10,853 bases of DNA. Origin: Rickettsiales bacterium (GTDB taxonomy: Bacteria; Pseudomonadota; Alphaproteobacteria; Rickettsiales; UBA1997). Below the pieces are notes generated by a model. That model was not told the origin of the DNA. It saw only the letters and a program-made list of their open reading frames with translations, and searched no databases. Within the stretch, counting starts at the first letter, position 1. Each line of letters begins with the position of its first letter. A program made the translations under genes and the position numbers. The DNA is taken from the NCBI GenBank assembly GCA_947441695.1, contig CANEUK010000027.1, positions 1-10,853 on the forward strand. Direction: 5' to 3'. Positions 6,299 through 10,853 of this stretch are shown here, in pieces.

Positions 6299-7452
6299 AA
6301 AAAATATCAATCTTTGGTTCAACTGGCTCAATTGGAAAAAGCACCATCGAAATAATTAAAAACGCTTCGCAAAATTTTGAAATTTTGGCATTGGTTGCCG
6401 CCAATGACGTTGAAACTTTAATTGACCAAGCCTTAATTCTTAAGCCTTCTTACGTGGCAATTGAAAATGAAAGTTTTTTTGCTCGCTTGCAAGATGCGCT
6501 AAAAAATCTGAAAAATTGCGAAGTTTTATGCGGCAAAAAAGCCATCATCGAAGTGGCAAAAATAAAATGTGATTTGTTCGTTTCGGCAATTACAGGTGCG
6601 GCGGGAATGTTGCCAACGCTTGCGGCAATTGAATCTGGCAGCAATATTGCTCTTGCCAATAAAGAATCTTTGGTTTGCGCCGGAAGTTTTTTAATTGCCG
6701 CAGCCCAAAAAAGTGGCGCCAAAATTATTCCGGTCGATTCAGAACATAACGCTATTTTTCAAGTTTTTGAAAAGCAAAATTTAGACAAAATTGATTCAAT
6801 AATTTTAACCGCTTCGGGCGGGCCTTTTTTTGCTAGCGAGCTGGATTTTGAAAAAATCACTATTGCTCAAGCTCTAAAACATCCAAATTGGAAAATGGGT
6901 GCCAAAATTTCAATCGACTCCGCAACCATGATGAATAAGGGTTTAGAAGTAATTGAAGCTTTTTATCTTTTTGGCGGCATCAACAAAAATCAAATCAAAA
7001 TTTTGGTGCATCCGCAATCGATAATTCACGGAATGGTTGAATATTCAGACGGTGCAACTCTGGCGATGTTAAGCGTTCCAGATATGCAAGTTCCACTTTC
7101 TTACGCGCTTGGTTTTGATGATAATTTTGCAAGTCGCATGAAAATTAAGCACAAAAAATTAGACTTAGAACTTTTACAAAATTTAAGCTTTTTTGCGCCA
7201 GACGAAAAAAAATTCCCTGCCTTAAAATTATGTCGCGAGGCTTTAGAAACTGGCGGCAGCGCACCAACAATTTTAAACGCCGCTAACGAAATTGCGGTTG
7301 AAAAATTTTTAAAAGGCGAAATTTCTTTTACCAAAATCACAAAAATTGTTGCCGCAGTTTTAGAAAAAATTCCTCAACAAAATTTAAACTCAATTGAACA
7401 AGTTTTAGAGGTTGACGAGGCGGCAAGACTACTTTCTAGAGCCTGTCTTTAA
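6295..7452 (+). CDS. dxr: 1-deoxy-D-xylulose-5-phosphate reductoisomerase
   Basis: This 385-residue cytosolic enzyme converts DXP to MEP with NADPH, the committed step of the non-mevalonate isoprenoid pathway. The NADPH fold is marked by IFGSTGSIGKST (6-17). The metal ligands are Asp148 and Glu150 (PVDSEHNAIFQ) and Glu218 (MMNKGLEVIEAF). Substrate contacts include Ser174 (LTASGGPF) and His196 (KHPNWKMG). The VHPQSIIHGMVEYSDG and APTILNAANEIAVEKFL blocks are complete. The ATG overlaps the rbfA stop by 4 nt. The last codons (SRACL, stop) lie in the left end of the inverted-repeat element that follows. Without that element the gene would end SRSFDT at TGA 7615-7617, 386 residues instead of 385. 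The active core is untouched, so the enzyme should work. Confidence 0.97.
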   Translation: MKKISIFGSTGSIGKSTIEIIKNASQNFEILALVAANDVETLIDQALILKPSYVAIENESFFARLQDALKNLKNCEVLCGKKAIIEVAKIKCDLFVSAITGAAGMLPTLAAIESGSNIALANKESLVCAGSFLIAAAQKSGAKIIPVDSEHNAIFQVFEKQNLDKIDSIILTASGGPFFASELDFEKITIAQALKHPNWKMGAKISIDSATMMNKGLEVIEAFYLFGGINKNQIKILVHPQSIIHGMVEYSDGATLAMLSVPDMQVPLSYALGFDDNFASRMKIKHKKLDLELLQNLSFFAPDEKKFPALKLCREALETGGSAPTILNAANEIAVEKFLKGEISFTKITKIVAAVLEKIPQQNLNSIEQVLEVDEAARLLSRACL

Positions 7453-7598
7453 ATTTATTTGATTCCAGATTTTGGCATATTTTAAGCGCTTTTTTAATAA
7501 AATTATGAGGAATATCTGGATATATTTTGAATAATTTTATTAAAAAATAAGCCAAAATAGAACTAAATATGGAATCAAATAAATTTAAAGACAGGCTC
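7439..7598. mobile_element. 160-bp MITE-like element, IS630/Tc1-mariner style
   Basis: The two ends are a perfect 29-bp inverted repeat (7439-7467 and 7570-7598) beginning GAGCCTGTCTTTAAATTTAT. The repeat extends to 34 bp (7434-7467, 7570-7603) if the flanking TTCTA/TAGAA is counted. A second 17-bp perfect arm pair lies inside (7490-7506, 7531-7547), leaving a 24-nt loop, so most of the element folds into one long hairpin. TA stands on both sides (7437-7438, 7599-7600), and removing the element with one TA restores CTAG. IS630-family elements are known to insert at CTAG and duplicate TA. There is no coding capacity, so it would need a transposase elsewhere. The hairpin may also terminate transcription from both convergent genes. 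Confidence 0.8.
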
Positions 7599-9414
7599 TA
7601 GAAGCTTCGATACATGATAACATTGATTGATTGCTGTTTTTATTTGAGGTGAATTTTTCCAAAGGAATTACCGATAAATCTGATTGAATGTTAAATGGCT
7701 TAGAAACTTGGCTAGAAATATTTACGTGAAGATATCTGTTAAATATTAAGTTAAATTCTTCTTCATTTAGTTCTGGAAAATAGCAGCGAAAAAATTTCAG
7801 TTGAGGAACGTAAAGAACATGCGGAATTGACGGCAATCCCAAGCCATTCGCAATGGCTCCAACTAAATCTGTACCAACGTAAAATCCATCTTGGTTAAAG
7901 TTTTTTTTATCCCACAAAGATTTTACAAAATTAGTTTGCGGAATTGAGAAAATTGGTTTGGCTGATTGCAGAGGATTAAAGGCAATGAAAGTTTTAACAT
8001 TAACAATAAGTGCTAAAATAAGCAGACAATACGGAAAATATTTTTGATTAACCTTAAAGATTTCTTGATTAATTTGAGCAGTTATTGCCAACAAAATTAT
8101 CATTATAATAGATTCTTCTACCAAGTCTTTATTTAAAATTTTGTAATATAAAGTTGAAAATATTACCGAACTTATAGAGCAAAAAATAAAGATAGTTAAA
8201 CGTTTAGATGTTAATATAAAATTCATTTTTTTTAGAAAAATGGTTACAATTCCCATCAATATAATTCCTGAAGCAAAAAACCATCTGACTCCAGGAACTT
8301 TATCTAAAAAAATGATTTTTGCCAAAGACTTAGGAATTGGCAAAATCATCCAAGCGCTAATGAGCAAAAATCCAGTTAACAAGAATTTTAGAGAGCGCAA
8401 ATCTTCACTGCTAATATTTTTTCGATAGTCTTTCCATTGACCAAAAACCAAGATTAATAAAAATAAATAAGATCCGACTGTCGCCATTTCGCAAACATTT
8501 GATTCAAAGTTAAGTGTTGTGGCAATTGATGTGCTAATGTTTAAGGACGGAAAAAATTGAGATATCCATTGCATTAAACCTACGCCTCCCCCTGAAACAC
8601 TTCTTTGACTCGGATATATTGTGTTAGAGAGCGCTTCTAGCGAATCTTTGATGTAAAACAAATATGTTAGAAGAGCTAAAATAGAGCAAAAACCAAAGGT
8701 GATAAGATTTTTGAGCGTTATAAATTTGCGATGAAAACTTAATAGAAAAACCAAGATTGCGAATGCAAAAGTGTAAAAAAATATTGGATAAAACCACGAA
8801 AAAAACATGCAGCTGGCAATATAATAAAATAACACCGCTCTGATTGCTAATTTTTTATCGCTAGTAATTACCACATACATCCAAGCAAAGCATGCCGCCA
8901 AAAAGCCTGTAGTTGACCACCAATTTTGTATAAAACTTGAGAAATAAAGCAGCAAAGAAATCCCAATAGCAATAACCGAAGAGGCTCCTATCCTTTGAAA
9001 AAAAACACCAAAACCCGTAAGAAAAAGGGCTATTATTGAAAAATTGTAAAGAGAGAAAGCGTAAGCGGGGGGCAAAAATGTAAATCCAATCAAAGTTGGT
9101 TTAAAAGGAATGCTCCAATCTTTTATTGGCAATGCAAATCCGCTTCTTAAATCTTCTTTGTAAGGAGAAGTTTTGTTGTAGCGTTCAAAGTTATTATTAA
9201 CCGCAGTTTGTATCATTGGCGTATAAACTGACCATTCATCACTTCTGATTGGTCTTGGCTTTCCCCAAAATAATCCTTCAGATTTTGCACCAGCTTGTTC
9301 AAGAAAAACTCCGTAAGAAGATGGAGATAAAGCATTACCGACATAAAAAATTCCGTAAAAACCAAGCAAAAATAAACAAATTATCGAGGGAGTTATTTTT
9401 TTATAAATGTTCAT
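7585..9414 (-). CDS. Polytopic membrane protein, putative GT-C-type glycosyltransferase
   Basis: This 609-residue protein has about a dozen hydrophobic segments, the first at 11-29 (IICLFLLGFYGIFYVGNAL). A large loop after it carries GKPRPIRSDEWSVYTPM (51-67), whose IRSDEW block I associate with a family of uncharacterised bacterial membrane proteins resembling GT-C glycosyltransferases. An acid in the first outer loop is where GT-C enzymes place their catalytic residue, so Asp59 or Glu60 is a candidate. A second conserved-looking loop is YPSQRSVSGGGVG (267-279). The C-terminal 110 residues are a soluble-looking extension. Its ATG overlaps the stop of the methyltransferase gene by 4 nt, so the two act together, probably in making or decorating a surface glycan. 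The last codons (SRACL, stop) come from the MITE. Ancestrally the protein would have ended EASRK. Confidence 0.72.
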   Translation of the reverse strand: MNIYKKITPSIICLFLLGFYGIFYVGNALSPSSYGVFLEQAGAKSEGLFWGKPRPIRSDEWSVYTPMIQTAVNNNFERYNKTSPYKEDLRSGFALPIKDWSIPFKPTLIGFTFLPPAYAFSLYNFSIIALFLTGFGVFFQRIGASSVIAIGISLLLYFSSFIQNWWSTTGFLAACFAWMYVVITSDKKLAIRAVLFYYIASCMFFSWFYPIFFYTFAFAILVFLLSFHRKFITLKNLITFGFCSILALLTYLFYIKDSLEALSNTIYPSQRSVSGGGVGLMQWISQFFPSLNISTSIATTLNFESNVCEMATVGSYLFLLILVFGQWKDYRKNISSEDLRSLKFLLTGFLLISAWMILPIPKSLAKIIFLDKVPGVRWFFASGIILMGIVTIFLKKMNFILTSKRLTIFIFCSISSVIFSTLYYKILNKDLVEESIIMIILLAITAQINQEIFKVNQKYFPYCLLILALIVNVKTFIAFNPLQSAKPIFSIPQTNFVKSLWDKKNFNQDGFYVGTDLVGAIANGLGLPSIPHVLYVPQLKFFRCYFPELNEEEFNLIFNRYLHVNISSQVSKPFNIQSDLSVIPLEKFTSNKNSNQSMLSCIEASRACL

Positions 9415-10127
9415 CTTTTTGAATCTAAGTCATAATTTTCCATGTAATACCAATCTCCGCCAATATTTTTTAATTTTTGATTTTTAAAAACTCCCATAAC
9501 AGCAAAAACTGAAAACTCATAAGGAAAAAAATGGATGTGCAAATTAGGGCAAAATAAATACGGCCTCTCCTTGGGAACAACTATAATCAACTTTGACCGC
9601 ACTAATCTTCTTAGTTCACTTAAAGCTTTTTGTAGGTCTCTAACATGCTCAAGCGTGTGCGTACAAATAACAACATCAAAACTTTTATCAGCAAAAGGCA
9701 AAATTTCAGCAGAGGCTTCAAATAAGCTTAGAGTTTCGCTCTCCAAGTTTTTCAACTCTTTGCCAATATTTATATCAACCGCTGTGACCTTATTATTTTT
9801 AGAAAGTTTTTTCGCTAAATAACCACTTCCGCAACCCACTTCTAGAACATTTTTGCTTTTTACTTCCTTTAAAATTTCTTCAACACATCTTTTGTTTAAA
9901 TCTGTACCTCTTTTGATTATTAAATCAGAGATTTCGACGTTAATTTGCCTGAATTCTTCATCTGTCATTTTGTAAACATTTTTTCTAAAATCCCAAAATA
10001 AATGATATTTTTTGCCGAAAAATAATTTAAACAACGGTCTAAAAAGTCTTGAATCCCTAAGAATTGGAGGAATTACCTCATTTAGAATATAATTTATAAA
10101 TAAGTTTAACTCTCTACTAATTTTCAC
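9411..10127 (-). CDS. Class I SAM-dependent methyltransferase
   Basis: This 238-residue protein has a Methyltransf_11-type Rossmann core. Motif I is NVLEVGCGSGYLAKKL (93-108), the acidic end of the second strand is VTAVDI (114-119), and motif II is the FDVVICTHTLEHVRDL stretch (150-165) with the following helix. SAM binding is secure, but the acceptor is unknown. The N-terminal 80 residues are a separate basic, aromatic stretch (RLFRPLFKLFFGKKYHLFWD, 27-46) that could lie on the membrane. The start is GTG at 10127 with no Shine-Dalgarno. The first ATG inside is at residue 54 and would remove that N-terminal part. Coupling to the polytopic membrane protein by an ATGA overlap, and a divergent glycosyltransferase next door, suggest a sugar or lipid-linked glycan as substrate. 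That is an inference. Confidence 0.85.
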   Translation of the reverse strand: MKISRELNLFINYILNEVIPPILRDSRLFRPLFKLFFGKKYHLFWDFRKNVYKMTDEEFRQINVEISDLIIKRGTDLNKRCVEEILKEVKSKNVLEVGCGSGYLAKKLSKNNKVTAVDINIGKELKNLESETLSLFEASAEILPFADKSFDVVICTHTLEHVRDLQKALSELRRLVRSKLIIVVPKERPYLFCPNLHIHFFPYEFSVFAVMGVFKNQKLKNIGGDWYYMENYDLDSKR

Positions 10128-10347
10128 TTTATTTTAGGATTACAAATACCAAATCTACATGAAACTCGGCTATAAGTTTGATTTGGCATAAGGTTTTTCA
10201 CAAGCGCGAAATGATAACGATATGAAGTGGAACTCGCTTAAAAAAAATCAATTTAATATGATTAATAGTCGTACCTAGAAGCAATTCGAAATAACCCAAA
10301 TTCCAATAAATTTTAAATTTATTCAAAAAAAAAATACAATTTTTTTC
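10128..10347. promoter_or_regulatory. Divergent intergenic region with a small gene relic
   Basis: This 220-bp spacer separates the divergent methyltransferase and glycosyltransferase genes and should hold both promoters, but I see no clear -35/-10 pair. Positions 10305-10323 form an A/T palindrome (9-bp arms of AATAAATTT around one base) just upstream of the glycosyltransferase start. Positions 10138-10191 read DYKYQIYMKLGYKFDLA then stop, which looks like the tail of a lost gene. GGATTACAAATACC at 10138-10151 is the inverse of 314-327. There is no other convincing content. Confidence 0.4.
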
Positions 10348-10749
10348 ATGTCCAAGAATCGTCAAGAAATAATCGGCGTTATCATTCCCTGCTACAAAGT
10401 TAAAAATCACATTTTGAACGTGATTAAAGAGATTGGCGTCGAGGTCAATAAAATTTATGTAATCGATGATTTTTGTCCTGAAAACTCAGGAAAATATGTT
10501 GAAGAATTTTGTCTCGACGAACGAGTTTGCGTGTTATATAACAAAAAAAACTTAGGAGTTGGTGGCGCTACAATGCGCGGCTATCAAGAAGCTATCAAAG
10601 ATAAAATTGACATTGTCGTAAAAGTGGATGGCGATTTTCAAATGGATCCAAAATTAATTCCTCAATTTATTGCGCCAATTATTAAAAGACGCGCTGACTA
10701 TACTAAAGGAAGCTCTGAAAAACCCAGAAATTCCTCACCAAGCAACTGA
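10348..10749 (+). pseudogene. Glycosyltransferase family 2, truncated or interrupted
   Basis: The ORF has 133 codons, but only the first 121 or so look like a GT2 (GT-A fold) enzyme that transfers sugar from a nucleotide- or lipid-linked donor. Visible are IIGVIIPCYKVKNHI (8-22), VIDDFCPENSG (38-48), NKKNLGVGGATMRGYQEAI (65-83) and the metal-binding KVDGDFQMDPKLI (92-104). GT2 proteins of this polyprenol-phosphate-sugar-synthase-like type continue for at least another 100 residues after a KGNRF-like motif. Here the chain reads ADYTKG then SSEKPRNSSPSN and stops. The break at about 10709 is abrupt, and the sequence after it does not continue the gene in any frame, so an insertion is more likely than a simple frameshift. 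The acceptor-binding half is missing, so the fragment is probably inactive. There is no Shine-Dalgarno before the ATG. Confidence 0.75.
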
Positions 10750-10853
10750 GAATTTTTAGATTTTTCAAATCCAAAAAAATTCCCTTAGTTTTTACCGTAA
10801 TTTCTCGCAAAATCAGCCAATATTTTAGCCAACCTATGTTACTTTTGTGACTC
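10703..10853 (-). mobile_element. Possible end of an inserted element (runs off window)
   Basis: From about 10710 the glycosyltransferase homology is lost, and the sequence (AGCTCTGAAAAACCCAGAAA onward) is A/T-rich with a different look. The minus strand is open from the window edge to TAG 10705-10703, 49 codons ending NFWVFQSFL. The plus strand in another frame reads EALKNPEIPHQATENF then stop. I recognise no transposase. The TTTTTCAGAGC-type end resembles termini of some insertion sequences, but without the other end this is only a suggestion. Confidence 0.35.

Noticed and set aside
7468..7569. Interior of the MITE as a small RNA gene or transposase remnant
   Set aside because: No ORF or known RNA fold is visible. 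The interior is mainly the continuation of the hairpin arms.
10198..10410. 70-codon minus-strand ORF across the glycosyltransferase start
   Set aside because: It overlaps the GT2 N-terminus antisense and has no recognisable motif. The A/T-rich leader makes chance ORFs likely.

Overview
The window is AT-rich bacterial chromosome using the standard code (TGA is a genuine stop). The set of housekeeping genes (glutamine-dependent NAD synthetase, KefB-type antiporter, prokaryotic Dcd, RbfA, Dxr) and the strong A/T bias suggest an alphaproteobacterium, perhaps near the Rickettsiales. The lineage is an inference; no rRNA or marker here fixes it. Almost no start has a Shine-Dalgarno sequence. The clear exception is nadE, whose TTG start follows AGAGGT.

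Region by region. Positions 1-296 hold the 3' end of a plus-strand gene, possibly an alpha/beta hydrolase. Positions 297-480 hold a palindromic repeat region and a small minus-strand cysteine-containing ORF. Positions 483-4381 are a minus-strand cluster read kefB-like antiporter, nadE, RDD-family membrane protein, small ORF. Here a 61-bp tandem duplication has frameshifted the RDD gene's last codons. Positions 4382-4519 are a divergent promoter region. Positions 4520-7452 are a very tight plus-strand operon: dcd, a secreted intradiol-dioxygenase-like protein, rbfA and dxr, joined by ATGA overlaps or a 1-nt gap. Its products act in dTTP precursor supply, 30S ribosome maturation and isoprenoid synthesis, while the dioxygenase-like protein appears to lack half of its iron ligands.

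Positions 7439-7598 hold a 160-bp MITE-like element with 29-bp perfect terminal inverted repeats and TA duplications at a CTAG site, as expected for IS630/Tc1-type movement. It lies between convergent genes and gives both the same new C-terminus (SRACL). Removing it on paper restores a 27-nt tail-to-tail overlap.

Positions 7585-10127 are a minus-strand pair, a SAM methyltransferase and a 609-residue polytopic membrane protein resembling GT-C glycosyltransferases. Divergent to them starts a family 2 glycosyltransferase (from 10348) whose homology stops near 10709, probably at the edge of an insertion that runs off the window. Together these look like part of a surface-glycan locus. No complete new defence or mobile system is visible. 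The strongest unusual signals are the MITE at the convergent gene ends, the frameshifting duplication, and the ligand-poor dioxygenase homologue.
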